18,835 nt of DNA, from NCBI GenBank assembly GCA_964528605.1, contig CAZGSV010000064.1, positions 1 to 18,835 of the forward strand, read 5' to 3'. The stretch's first letter is position 1. The number at the start of each line of letters is the position of its first letter. Shown in pieces: positions 7,535 to 14,567 of the stretch. This DNA is from CAZGSV01 sp964528605. GTDB lineage: Bacteria; Armatimonadota; Zipacnadia; CAZGSV01. Under the pieces are notes generated by a model. That model did not search any database and was not told the origin of the DNA. It saw only the letters and a program-made list of their open reading frames with translations. A program made the position numbers and the translations under genes.

Positions 7535-8943
7535 ATCCCAGCACCTCAGACCTCACCGCCCTGCTCGCCGCTGCGCAGCCGGCCCTGATCATCGCCTTCG
7601 GCGCCCTGGCCCTCGCCCTGCTCGCCCGCTCGCTCAAGCCGACACGCGCGTCCCTGCTCGCCTGGCTAGGCGCTGCCCTCATCGCCTGCATCGGCTACCT
7701 GGAAACCGTTCGACCCTTGCGGCAACCCGTCGCCGGGCCGCTCCTCCTGCGCGACATGTTCTCCGACTTCTTCATCTTCCTACTCCTCACCGCGGGCGGC
7801 CTGGCGCTTTTCACCGCCGTGAGAGAAGCCGAAACCCCGCGTCCCCCCTCTTCCCAACGTCCCGCCCTGATCCTCTTTGCTCTGTTCGGTCCCCTGCTCA
7901 TGGTGATCACCGCCCATCTGCCACTGGTGCTCGTTGCGGCCGTGCTGCTGTGGCTGGCGGCCTGGTGGCTCCTGCGTGTGCAGAGCCCACCCGCGGCGCG
8001 CCTCTACCTCATGCGGGTAGCGTTCCCTGCCTGTGCTCTTCTCCTTGGTCTCCTTCTCCTCCGCGGATCCGTGCCTTCGCTCGACCTGGCTGCAATCGGC
8101 CGAGCCCTCAACGCTCCGGCGAACTCGCTCTCCCTCACGCTTGGCTACGCGCTGCTGCTCGCCGGCCTCTTGGCCCAGATCGCGGTCGTGCCCTTCCACG
8201 TCTGGACCTCCGATATCTGGGGCACCACGCCCGCTTCCTGCCGCATCATCCTCACCGCCGGCTCGCTCGCGGCGGTTGCGCCCGTGGCCCGCCTTGTCAT
8301 ACACGCGCCGGGCGCCGACGCCCTGCTCTGGTTCCTCGGGTCTCTCACGGTGCTGGTCGGAGCCCTCCTGGCGCTCAACGAGACTTCCCCTCACCGCACA
8401 GTCGCCAGGATCGCCACCGCCAACTCGGGCTACCTGCTTTTGGGCCTGCTGGGCGGCGCCCCCGACACCGCGGGCCCCTCAGCCTTTTACGCCCTGACCT
8501 ACTTGCTCGTTCTCTCCGGCTGCGCTGCCGCACTTGCCTCGTCTCACAACTCAGGCGCCGGTGGCGTCGCCAACTGGTCCGGACTCGCCCGCCTCCGTCC
8601 GCGCACTGCCGCCCTGTTTTCCTTCCTCTTGCTCGCCGCAGCAGGCGTGCCTCTCACCGGAGGGTTCGTTGCCACCGCCAACGTCTACCTCGCCTGCGTG
8701 GGCGCCGGCTACCTGGGCGCCTCAGTCGCAGCCGGCGTCGGCTCGCTGCTGCTGCTCCTCTGCGTGGCCGGGGCCATTGGACGAATCTACGGAGGTCAAC
8801 CGCCTGCCCCCGATGCGGAACGCCCCCCCGGCGACGAGCCCCCCCTGACGCTGGTCTTGTGCGTGATGGGCATCCTGGTCCTGGGCCTCTGGCCTCAAAG
8901 CGTCCTGCTACTCGCCGAGGCCGCCGGCCAGGTGCTCAGGTAA
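7531..8943 (+). CDS. NuoN-like (complex I antiporter-type) membrane subunit
   Basis: A 470-residue membrane protein, close to the usual NuoN length. The diagnostic part is AQIAVVPFHVWTSDIWG (215-231), matching FKLAAVPFHMWTPDVYEG of NuoN, and AAGVPLTGGFVATANVYL near the C-terminus, matching the GIPPTAGF region. Differences seen by eye are Gln 216 in place of the TM7 lysine, no glutamate in the TM5 segment (VAAVLLWLAAWWLL, about 135-148, where NuoN has GLELMSLSLY) and no lysine after GGF. The ATG overlaps the stop of the NuoM-like gene (ATGA). The gene ends 30 bases before the end of the convergent MFS gene. Similarity is enough for the family, but proton pumping by the usual mechanism is doubtful. 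Confidence 0.78.
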   Translation: MNPSTSDLTALLAAAQPALIIAFGALALALLARSLKPTRASLLAWLGAALIACIGYLETVRPLRQPVAGPLLLRDMFSDFFIFLLLTAGGLALFTAVREAETPRPPSSQRPALILFALFGPLLMVITAHLPLVLVAAVLLWLAAWWLLRVQSPPAARLYLMRVAFPACALLLGLLLLRGSVPSLDLAAIGRALNAPANSLSLTLGYALLLAGLLAQIAVVPFHVWTSDIWGTTPASCRIILTAGSLAAVAPVARLVIHAPGADALLWFLGSLTVLVGALLALNETSPHRTVARIATANSGYLLLGLLGGAPDTAGPSAFYALTYLLVLSGCAAALASSHNSGAGGVANWSGLARLRPRTAALFSFLLLAAAGVPLTGGFVATANVYLACVGAGYLGASVAAGVGSLLLLLCVAGAIGRIYGGQPPAPDAERPPGDEPPLTLVLCVMGILVLGLWPQSVLLLAEAAGQVLR

Positions 8944-8973
8944 CGCCGCCCAGAACCGCGCCCGCCCGCCGCC

Positions 8974-10266
8974 CTAGCGCGCGCTCGCCCTCCACCGCCA
9001 CCACGCCACCTGCTGCGCCAGCAGCATCACCAACACCACAGCCCCGCAGAACGGATAGGCCGCGTGCAACCCGAACTGCTTCAGCACCAGCCCGCCGAAC
9101 TTGTACACCACGTCCGCCCCGAAATACCCCACCACCACCCCGCTGAGAACCGGGCCCGACATCCCTCCCAGCGCGGCCACGGCCTCGTGCAGCCCCGCCT
9201 TCAGCCCCCGCGCCTGCTCGCCCGCCACCGAGTAACTCATGCTCAGGGTAAAGTTGAGCCCCGCGGCCGCGCCCGCCGCCAACATCGGCACCGCGAGCAG
9301 CAACGGGTGCTCCACCATCCCCAGCATCGCCAGCCCCAAGACCAGCGCCGCCTGCATCGCCACCAGCAGTCGGAAGTTCCCCTGCCACCGCGTCGAGCGC
9401 CCCAGCAAGTAGAACACGGTCATCTGCGTGCCATTGATGAGCATCAGCAGCGCGCCCAACTGCCAAGACGGAATCCCCAGCGACACCGTCAACTTGGGGA
9501 ACAGCGCCCGCACGCTGCCCACGCTGAACATGGTGCCGAAGTTCGCCATCCAGGCCAGCAGCATCCACCGCCGGTCCGGCGTCACCGGCGGCAGCAGCGA
9601 CCTCAACTCGTGTTCGTTCGCCGGCACCTTTCCCCCCCGCTCGGGCCACACCACCACCACCGTCAGCACCCCCATTAGCGCCGCCGTCACGAACACCCAG
9701 TTCATGCCCAGGCCCGCCAACACCCCTCCGGCCAGAGTGCCCGCCGCCAGGCCGCTGCTCCAGGAAACGCAGAACAGTGACAGATGTCCGCGGCGCTTCT
9801 CCGGCGGACTCACATCGGTAATCCATCCCTGCCAAGCGGGCCAGAACATCCCGTTGGAAACCGGCAAGATGAACGCCCACGCCAGCAGCGCGCCCAGACT
9901 GTGCCATACCCCAACCACTGCGACCGCAGCCGAGTAGAAGATGGGCGCCACCCTTATCAGGTCCGTTCGGCGGACGCGGTCCGAGAGCGCCCCGAACACC
10001 AGCGCGGAAGCCACATAGCCGAACGCCAGCGCCGAGCCCATGCCACCCAGGTAAACCGCGCTCGCATTCAACTCGATGGCCCGCAGGGGCACCCCCACCA
10101 TGTGCATGCCCGTGGCCATGTCCAGCAGGAAGGAAGCCAGGATAATCCGCCAGCGCACCTCAGCCGCCCGCGGCAGCTGCCAGAAGAGCAGCCGGCCCAG
10201 CGGCATTGCTGACGCCGGTGAAGATAAGGCGGCCGTCTCCGGCCGCCGGGAAGTATCGCCACTCAT
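8974..10266 (-). CDS. major facilitator superfamily (MFS) transporter
   Basis: A 430-residue integral membrane protein with hydrophobic segments spread over its length in the way expected for about 12 helices. The cytoplasmic loop 2-3 motif is visible as FGALSDRVRRTDLIRV, a form of the MFS signature GxxxDRxGRR. A WPERGG-rich hydrophilic loop near the middle separates the two six-helix halves. MFS proteins move small solutes or drugs, usually driven by proton gradients; the substrate cannot be predicted. ATG 10266 has AGGAA about 11 bases upstream on its strand. The internal Met 21 (codon at 10206-10204) is a possible later start, since the first 20 residues are polar. It is convergent with the NuoN-like gene and divergent from the nucleotidyltransferase gene. 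Confidence 0.85.
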   Translation of the reverse strand: MSGDTSRRPETAALSSPASAMPLGRLLFWQLPRAAEVRWRIILASFLLDMATGMHMVGVPLRAIELNASAVYLGGMGSALAFGYVASALVFGALSDRVRRTDLIRVAPIFYSAAVAVVGVWHSLGALLAWAFILPVSNGMFWPAWQGWITDVSPPEKRRGHLSLFCVSWSSGLAAGTLAGGVLAGLGMNWVFVTAALMGVLTVVVVWPERGGKVPANEHELRSLLPPVTPDRRWMLLAWMANFGTMFSVGSVRALFPKLTVSLGIPSWQLGALLMLINGTQMTVFYLLGRSTRWQGNFRLLVAMQAALVLGLAMLGMVEHPLLLAVPMLAAGAAAGLNFTLSMSYSVAGEQARGLKAGLHEAVAALGGMSGPVLSGVVVGYFGADVVYKFGGLVLKQFGLHAAYPFCGAVVLVMLLAQQVAWWRWRASAR

Positions 10267-10351
10267 CTAACGACCGTTCCTGCGCCCAACGCCCCGCACC
10301 ATTTCTAGCCCCTCGCGCCCCGTCCGTCAAAGCCTGCCCCCACCCTCGGGT

Positions 10352-10381
10352 AGGGGCGGCCCGGTGTGGTCGCGCGCCCCT
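10352..10381. repeat. palindromic element beginning TAGGGGCGG
   Basis: AGGGGCG at 10352-10358 pairs with CGCCCCT at 10375-10381 across a 16-base loop that is itself GC-rich. The leading GTAGGGGCGG matches the heads of the hairpins at 571, 13383 and 17115. It sits in the 158-bp gap between two divergent genes and is probably a member of the same dispersed family. Confidence 0.5.
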
Positions 10382-10408
10382 CCGTCTCCCGGTGGCCGCA
10401 AAACCCTG

Positions 10409-10414
10409 TATACT
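10409..10414 (+). promoter_or_regulatory. -10-like hexamer TATACT upstream of the nucleotidyltransferase gene
   Basis: TATACT (5 of 6 matches to TATAAT) ends 10 bases before the ATG at 10425. There is no Shine-Dalgarno between them and no convincing -35 hexamer. The spacing is nearly the same as for TACAAT and the deacetylase start at 2177, again suggesting a leaderless message. Confidence 0.45.
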
Positions 10415-10424
10415 GACCACCGCA

Positions 10425-10982
10425 ATGAGCGAAGTCCCCCCCGAACTCGACTCCCTGCACTCCATCAGCGATCCGCTCGAGCGCCGATTGCGCTTCACTG
10501 CCATCCTGACCCAGGCCCTGGGCTCCGATGGAGCCGGCCTGGTCCTCGTGGGCGGCCAGGCGCTCCAGTTCTACACCGCCGGCGCCTATGCCACCGCCGA
10601 CATAGACCTGGTGTGCCCCGCTCGCGAAGAGGCCGCCGCCCTACTGGCCAAATGGGGATTCACACGCGAGGGCCGACACTGGCGCCAGCAGGCCCTCGAA
10701 TTGCTCGTCGAGATTCCGGGCCTGGTACTCGCCGGCGATCCCAGCCGCGTCACCGAGGTCCAAGTCGGTGACCTGACACTGCGCGTGATCGGTCGCGAAG
10801 ACCTGATCGCCGACCGCCTCAGGGCCGCCGTGCATTGGCGCTCCGACGAGGACCGCTTCTGGGCATCCAGTCTGATCACCACCAACCGTGACACACTCGA
10901 TTGGGACTACCTGCGGCGGCAAGCCGAGAAAGACGGCACGGCGCACTTGCTGGCCGAACTGGAGGCGCAGACCAGTGCGTAG
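10425..10982 (+). CDS. nucleotidyltransferase-fold protein (DUF6036/AbiEii-like)
   Basis: A 185-residue predicted cytoplasmic protein. LVGGQALQFY (41-50) followed by TADIDLV (57-63) is the pattern of the DNA polymerase beta-type nucleotidyltransferase fold: a GG motif, then two acidic metal ligands (Asp 59, Asp 61), with Glu 96 in LLVEIPG as a possible third acid. Later GREDLIADRLRAAVHWR resembles the helix seen in AbiEii/DUF6036 proteins, many of which belong to toxin-antitoxin or phage-defence pairs, while others have no known role. ATG 10425 is chosen over upstream starts because of the TATACT at 10409-10414. The next gene overlaps by 8 bases, so the two probably act together. Which molecule is modified, if any, is unknown. 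Confidence 0.7.
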   Translation: MSEVPPELDSLHSISDPLERRLRFTAILTQALGSDGAGLVLVGGQALQFYTAGAYATADIDLVCPAREEAAALLAKWGFTREGRHWRQQALELLVEIPGLVLAGDPSRVTEVQVGDLTLRVIGREDLIADRLRAAVHWRSDEDRFWASSLITTNRDTLDWDYLRRQAEKDGTAHLLAELEAQTSA

Positions 10983-11196
10983 GTACAGGTTCGAAGAGTT
11001 CCGCGCCGCCAACGGCGCCGCCTTCTTCGGCAAGATGCATCTCCCGCCTCGCCAAGAGCGCCTGCGCCGCCGCCCTCGCACGCAGGAGGAACAGCTGGCG
11101 CTGCTCCGCTTCTCGCAAGCGGTGTGGCGGCATTGGATCAACACGGGCAGGCTGGAAGTCCTGGGCGCGCGCAAGTACCGCTTCAACCCTCGCTAG
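10975..11196 (+). CDS. small basic protein coupled to the nucleotidyltransferase gene, unknown function
   Basis: A 73-residue, strongly basic protein starting at GTG 10975. GGAGG at 10961-10965 lies 9 bases upstream and fixes this start; the same frame is open further upstream but would overlap the previous gene fully. It overlaps that gene by 8 bases, so translation is probably coupled. The sequence has an Arg-rich middle (RQERLRRRPRTQEEQ), then a helical, tryptophan-containing part (FSQAVWRHWINTG) and a basic C-terminus. I do not recognise a domain. It could be a nucleic-acid-binding partner or antitoxin-like protein of the nucleotidyltransferase; this rests only on size, charge and gene order. 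Confidence 0.6.
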   Translation: MRRYRFEEFRAANGAAFFGKMHLPPRQERLRRRPRTQEEQLALLRFSQAVWRHWINTGRLEVLGARKYRFNPR

Positions 11197-11228
11197 CCGC
11201 AGCCGTCGTTTCTGTCGCTCGCGCGCCG

Positions 11229-11237
11229 TGATATGCT
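11229..11237 (+). promoter_or_regulatory. extended -10-like element TGATATGCT upstream of pcrA
   Basis: TG at 11229-11230, one base, then TATGCT at 11232-11237 fits an extended -10 element. The -35 position (about 11209) reads TTTCTG, which is weak. The predicted start of transcription near 11244 gives a leader of about 23 bases with GGGAG at 11257-11261 before the ATG at 11267. Confidence 0.4.
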
Positions 11238-11266
11238 CGCCGCTTTGCGGTAACCTGGGAGTAGTC

Positions 11267-13633
11267 ATGCGCAGCAAAGTGGACCGCATCCTCAAGGCCC
11301 TCAATCCGCCTCAGGGCGAGGCGGTGACCCACCCTGGCGGCCCCCTGCTCGTCTTCGCCGGCGCCGGCTCGGGCAAGACCCGCGTCCTCACCCACCGCAT
11401 CGCCTACCTCATCGCCACCGGCGCCGTCTCGCCCGACAACGTGCTCGCCGTCACCTTCACCAACAAGGCCGCGGGCGAAATGCGCGAGCGCATCGAGCAA
11501 CTGCTGCAAGCCGACGCTTCCCGGGTCTGGGCCGGCACCTTCCACTCCTTCTGCGCCCACCTGCTGCGGCGCTATCTCACCCGCCTCGGCCGCCCCAGCA
11601 ACTTCGTCATCTTCGACGAGGACGATCAAGGCGCCCTGCTCAAGCAGTGCGTCGAGGCCCTCGGCCTGCCCGCCGACACGCCCCTCTCCGCCTGGCGCTA
11701 CGGCATCGAGCGCGCCAAAGACGATCTGCTGGGCCCCGATGACCTCTACGCCTCCGCCGCCGACTTCTTCGAGCAATCGCTCGCCCGCCTGTATGAGGCC
11801 TACCAGAAGGCCCTCGGGAAGAACAACGCCCTCGACTTCGACGACCTCATCGCCTACGCGGTGCGCCTGCTCGAGTCCGACAAGGAAGTCGCCACACGCC
11901 TGCACCAGCAATACGAGCACCTGCTGGTGGACGAGTTCCAGGACATCAACCTGGCCCAGTACCGCCTGGTCCGCGCCCTCGCGGGGCGCAAGCAGAACGT
12001 GACCGTGGTCGGCGACGACGACCAGTCCATCTACGGCTGGCGCGGCGCCCGCGTCGAACTCCTGCTCCACTTCCACCGCGACTTCCCCAAGGCCAAGGTG
12101 GTGGTCCTCGAGCAGAACTACCGCTCCACCCAGAACATCCTCGAGGCCGCCTTTCACGTCATTTCGCACAACACCACGCGCGCCGAGAAGCGCCTCTGGA
12201 CCGACAAGCAGGGCGGCGAACTCCTCCACCTCTTCGACGCCCCCAACGAACAAGAGGAGGCCTATGGCGTCGCCGCCATCGTCCGCCATGCCCTGAGCGA
12301 CGGCCGCTCCCCCTCGGACTTCACCGTTCTCTACCGCACCAACGCCCAGTCGCGCGTCTACGAAGAAGCCTTCATGGCGATGCAGGTTCCCTACCGACTC
12401 GTCGGCTCCCTCGGCTTCTACGAGCGCGCCGAGGTGAAAGACATCCTTGCCTACCTGCGCGTGCTGCACAACCCGGCCGACTCCGTCTCCTTGCGCCGTA
12501 TCATCAACTGCCCCCCCCGCGGGATCGGCGACACCACCGTCCGCCGTCTCCAGCAGCACGCCAACCAGCACGACCTCACCCTGCATGAGGCCCTGCACGA
12601 GGCCGCCAACTCCGTCGAACTCGTCGGCGCCCGCTACATCTATCTGGCCAAGTTCGTCAAACTGCTCGACAACTGGCGCACCCACCTGGGTGAGTGGTCC
12701 CTCGCCCGCCTAGTCACTCGCGTCGTCCAGGAGTCCGGCTACCGCGAATACCTACAGAAGCCCGGCGACCGCGAAAGCCGCTCGCGCCTCGAGAACCTCG
12801 AGGAACTGGTGCGCGCCGCCGACTCCTTCGAGAAGTCCTTCCCGGAGGGGCAGCCCCTGGCCCCCTTCCTCGAGCGCGTCGCCTTGCTCACCTCCCTCGA
12901 CGTGGCCGACGCCACCGGCGAGGCCGTCACCGTCATGACCCTCCACTCCGCCAAGGGCCTCGAGTTCAACACCGTCTTCCTCGTCGGCCTGGAAGAGGGC
13001 CTCTTCCCCCATCAGAGGTCCATGGACGAGGGTGACGCCGATCTCGAGGAAGAGCGCCGCCTGTGCTACGTCGGCCTCACCCGCGCCAAGGAATGCGTCT
13101 TCCTTTCCTTCGCGCGCACGCGCGCTCGCTTCGGCCAGTCGGGCGGAACCGAGCCCTCGCGCTTCCTGCTCGAGATTCCCCCCGAACTCCTCGATACCTC
13201 GGGGCTCACCTTCCCCTTGGTGGGCGACCGCGAGGCGCACCCCATTGATCTCAAACGCGTCCTCCGCCGTCTCCGCCCCGGCGACGCTGCCGGTGCGCCC
13301 CAGCCGCCCGCCCCCCCTAGGGGCGAGGCGCCTGTCTCGCCCGTATCAGCCGGGGGCGAGGTGACCAGGTTGCCCAGCCCTCGTAAGGGCGGAGGCTCGC
13401 CTCCGCCCGCGACGCCGGCAGGCGTCGGGCCGGGATCCCAGGCCTCCCGCTCACCTGACCGCCGGGACAACGCCTCCGCCCTCCGCCCGGGCGACAAGGT
13501 GCTCCACAAGGAATTCGGCGAAGGCGTCGTCGTCCAGGTCCGCCCCGACGACGACATCATCGCTGTTGCCTTCCCCAACCTCGGAATCAAACGGCTCGCC
13601 GCCTCCCTCGCGCCCCTGCGCAAGAAACCCTAA
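11267..13633 (+). CDS. pcrA: ATP-dependent DNA helicase PcrA/UvrD
   Basis: A 788-residue superfamily 1A helicase that unwinds DNA 3'-5' in repair and removal of stalled proteins. All motifs are present in order: Q motif LNPPQ (12-16), Walker A AGAGSGKT (31-38), Ia TFTNKAAGEM (about 65), Walker B VDEFQD (about 221-226), III GDDDQSIYGWRGA, IV LEQNYRST, V HSAKGLEFNTVFLVGLEEGLFP as two adjoining parts, and VI EEERRLCYVGLTRAKE. The C-terminus (VLHKEFGEGVVVQV onward) is the Tudor-like domain that in PcrA binds RNA polymerase. Between the helicase core and this domain is an approximately 55-residue Pro/Gly/Arg-rich linker encoded by palindromic DNA (13321-13426). GGGAG lies 5 bases upstream of the ATG. 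The open frame extends 122 codons upstream of the ATG, but without family similarity. Confidence 0.95.
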   Translation: MRSKVDRILKALNPPQGEAVTHPGGPLLVFAGAGSGKTRVLTHRIAYLIATGAVSPDNVLAVTFTNKAAGEMRERIEQLLQADASRVWAGTFHSFCAHLLRRYLTRLGRPSNFVIFDEDDQGALLKQCVEALGLPADTPLSAWRYGIERAKDDLLGPDDLYASAADFFEQSLARLYEAYQKALGKNNALDFDDLIAYAVRLLESDKEVATRLHQQYEHLLVDEFQDINLAQYRLVRALAGRKQNVTVVGDDDQSIYGWRGARVELLLHFHRDFPKAKVVVLEQNYRSTQNILEAAFHVISHNTTRAEKRLWTDKQGGELLHLFDAPNEQEEAYGVAAIVRHALSDGRSPSDFTVLYRTNAQSRVYEEAFMAMQVPYRLVGSLGFYERAEVKDILAYLRVLHNPADSVSLRRIINCPPRGIGDTTVRRLQQHANQHDLTLHEALHEAANSVELVGARYIYLAKFVKLLDNWRTHLGEWSLARLVTRVVQESGYREYLQKPGDRESRSRLENLEELVRAADSFEKSFPEGQPLAPFLERVALLTSLDVADATGEAVTVMTLHSAKGLEFNTVFLVGLEEGLFPHQRSMDEGDADLEEERRLCYVGLTRAKECVFLSFARTRARFGQSGGTEPSRFLLEIPPELLDTSGLTFPLVGDREAHPIDLKRVLRRLRPGDAAGAPQPPAPPRGEAPVSPVSAGGEVTRLPSPRKGGGSPPPATPAGVGPGSQASRSPDRRDNASALRPGDKVLHKEFGEGVVVQVRPDDDIIAVAFPNLGIKRLAASLAPLRKKP
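13321..13426. repeat. palindrome cluster inside the pcrA coding sequence
   Basis: Three hairpins lie within about 105 bases: GGGCGAG 13321-13327 with CTCGCCC 13336-13342; GGGCGGAGG 13387-13395 with CCTCCGCCC 13400-13408 (perfect 9-bp stem, loop CTCG), preceded by CGTAA; and GACGCC 13411-13416 with GGCGTC 13421-13426. The second is of the same type as the intergenic CGTAGGG hairpins. The reading frame stays open and encodes the flexible linker before the C-terminal domain. Confidence 0.65.
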
Positions 13634-13654
13634 TGGCCCAAGAATGGGCACAAC

Positions 13655-13675
13655 TGGGGACAGCAACCATTTTCG
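13655..13675. repeat. single arm of the TGGGGACAGCAACC repeat
   Basis: TGGGGACAGCAACCATTTTC just after the pcrA stop matches the arms of the two full inverted repeats at 1884 and 18386. No second arm is evident nearby, so this is a solo or decayed copy. Confidence 0.65.
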
Positions 13676-13697
13676 CCCGCTCCATGGCCGGGGCCCT

Positions 13698-13778
13698 CGT
13701 AACTCAAGGCGTTAGCCTTGATGCAGTTCCCCAGGTCGCGGCGCTCCCACCCGGTCAAACCTGAAGGTTTGAGTTACG
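13698..13778. repeat. 81-bp inverted repeat with 10-bp perfect ends and two internal hairpins
   Basis: The ends CGTAACTCAA (13698-13707) and TTGAGTTACG (13769-13778) are perfect inverted copies. Inside are two hairpins: CAAGGC-GTTA-GCCTTG (13705-13720) and TCAAACC-TGAA-GGTTTGA (13755-13772). The arrangement resembles a pair of REP elements facing each other, or a miniature inverted-repeat element. It is less GC-rich than its surroundings. Confidence 0.7.
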
Positions 13779-13808
13779 TGTCTCCACCCCCGGCGGGCAT
13801 CTCCGGGC

Positions 13809-13892
13809 TGCCGTTTGCCGTCTACTGTCTGCTGTTCGCCGTCTACCGCCTACCGTCTGCCGTCTACCACCTGCCACATGCCATGTAGCACC
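13809..13892. repeat. degenerate 7-bp tandem repeat, 12 units
   Basis: From 13809 the sequence divides cleanly into twelve 7-base units close to TGCCGTC or TACCGTC, for example TGCCGTT, TGCCGTC, TACTGTC, TGCTGTT, CGCCGTC, TACCGCC, TACCGTC. The first T and the fourth-base C or T are the most constant, and divergence rises at the right end (TGCCATG, TAGCACC). The array ends about 25 bases before the probable promoter of the sigma factor gene. Confidence 0.8.
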
Positions 13893-13916
13893 TACTTTTC
13901 TCCAAGCGGCTGCCGT

Positions 13917-13945
13917 TTGCGGGAACGGCCGCGCGGGCATATAAC
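13917..13945 (+). promoter_or_regulatory. sigma70-like promoter TTGCGG-17-TATAAC for the sigma factor operon
   Basis: TTGCGG at 13917-13922, a 17-base spacer, and TATAAC at 13940-13945 (5 of 6 to consensus). Transcription would begin near 13952, leaving a leader of about 80 bases before the TTG start. GGAAC at 13922-13926, a typical ECF-type -35 core, overlaps the spacer, so an autoregulated promoter is also possible. The leader contains the palindrome CTCTCGAGAG (14007-14016), which overlaps the ribosome binding site. Confidence 0.45.
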
Positions 13946-14030
13946 CCCTCTGGAGGCGGCGATTTTGGGGGAAATCCGAACTTTTCTGCGCCCCCGCGTA
14001 TCTCGGCTCTCGAGAGGAGCAAGCGAACCG

Positions 14031-14567
14031 TTGGCGGACCCCATCCCGGACGCTTGCCTGGTGCGCCGCTGCCTCGACGGCGACGATGAGGCTTTCGCCA
14101 CCTTGATCGAACGCTATCAAAGAACGGCCGTGAACCTCGCCTACCAGATAACCGGCAACGCGCAAGACGCGGAGGACCTCGCGCAGGAGGGCTTCGTCGC
14201 CGCCTACGCCACGCTTGCCCGCCTGCGGCGCGCGGAGCATTTCCGCGCCTACCTGATGCGCATTGTCGTCAACCGCGCGCTGCGCTGGCACCAGCGCTCG
14301 CTTAACACCGAGGACTCCGAGCCGGCGACCTGCGGGCCAGACCCATATTCGACCTTGTCCGTTTCCTTGCTGCACAGCGCCATCGCGCGGCTGCTCGGGC
14401 GCCTGCGCGCGACGCTGGTGCTGTTCGAGTTGCAGGGGCTGTCGTATGAGGAGGTTGGGGAGGTGTTGGGAGTGCCGGTGAACACGGTGCGCTCGCGGCT
14501 GCACGCGGCGCGTCTGCAACTGCGCCGAACACTGGGGGCGAGACTGGGTGGAGGTGAGGGCGGATGA
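14031..14567 (+). CDS. ECF-type RNA polymerase sigma factor
   Basis: A 178-residue protein of the usual length for an extracytoplasmic-function sigma factor, which directs RNA polymerase to a small stress or envelope regulon. Region 2 spans about 21-90, with the characteristic DAEDLAQEGFVAAY (46-59) and FRAYLMRIVVNRA. Region 4 spans about 115-168, with LQGLSYEEVGEVLGVP and NTVRSRLHAARLQLRR forming the -35-binding helix-turn-helix. The linker is short, as in this family. A longer frame begins at 13815 but would translate the 7-bp repeat array. I chose TTG 14031 because AGGAG lies at 14015-14019 and the protein then starts right before conserved sequence; GTG 14061 is another option. The stop overlaps the anti-sigma start (ATGA). 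Confidence 0.9.
   Translation: MADPIPDACLVRRCLDGDDEAFATLIERYQRTAVNLAYQITGNAQDAEDLAQEGFVAAYATLARLRRAEHFRAYLMRIVVNRALRWHQRSLNTEDSEPATCGPDPYSTLSVSLLHSAIARLLGRLRATLVLFELQGLSYEEVGEVLGVPVNTVRSRLHAARLQLRRTLGARLGGGEGG

Noticed and set aside
12511..12518. Runs of eight identical bases inside or next to genes (1341-1348, 4061-4068, 12511-12518) as phase-variable switches
   Set aside because: All frames are intact across them and such runs are expected at this base composition; one in a housekeeping helicase is unlikely to be a switch.
11183..12685. Long minus-strand open frame (500 codons) opposite pcrA
   Set aside because: It is the antisense shadow of a well-conserved helicase in GC-rich DNA; the translation is low-complexity Val/Gly/Glu-rich with no recognisable motif.
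13815..14030. Upstream extension of the sigma factor frame
   Set aside because: It would translate the heptamer array and the probable promoter, and no ECF sigma has such an N-terminus.
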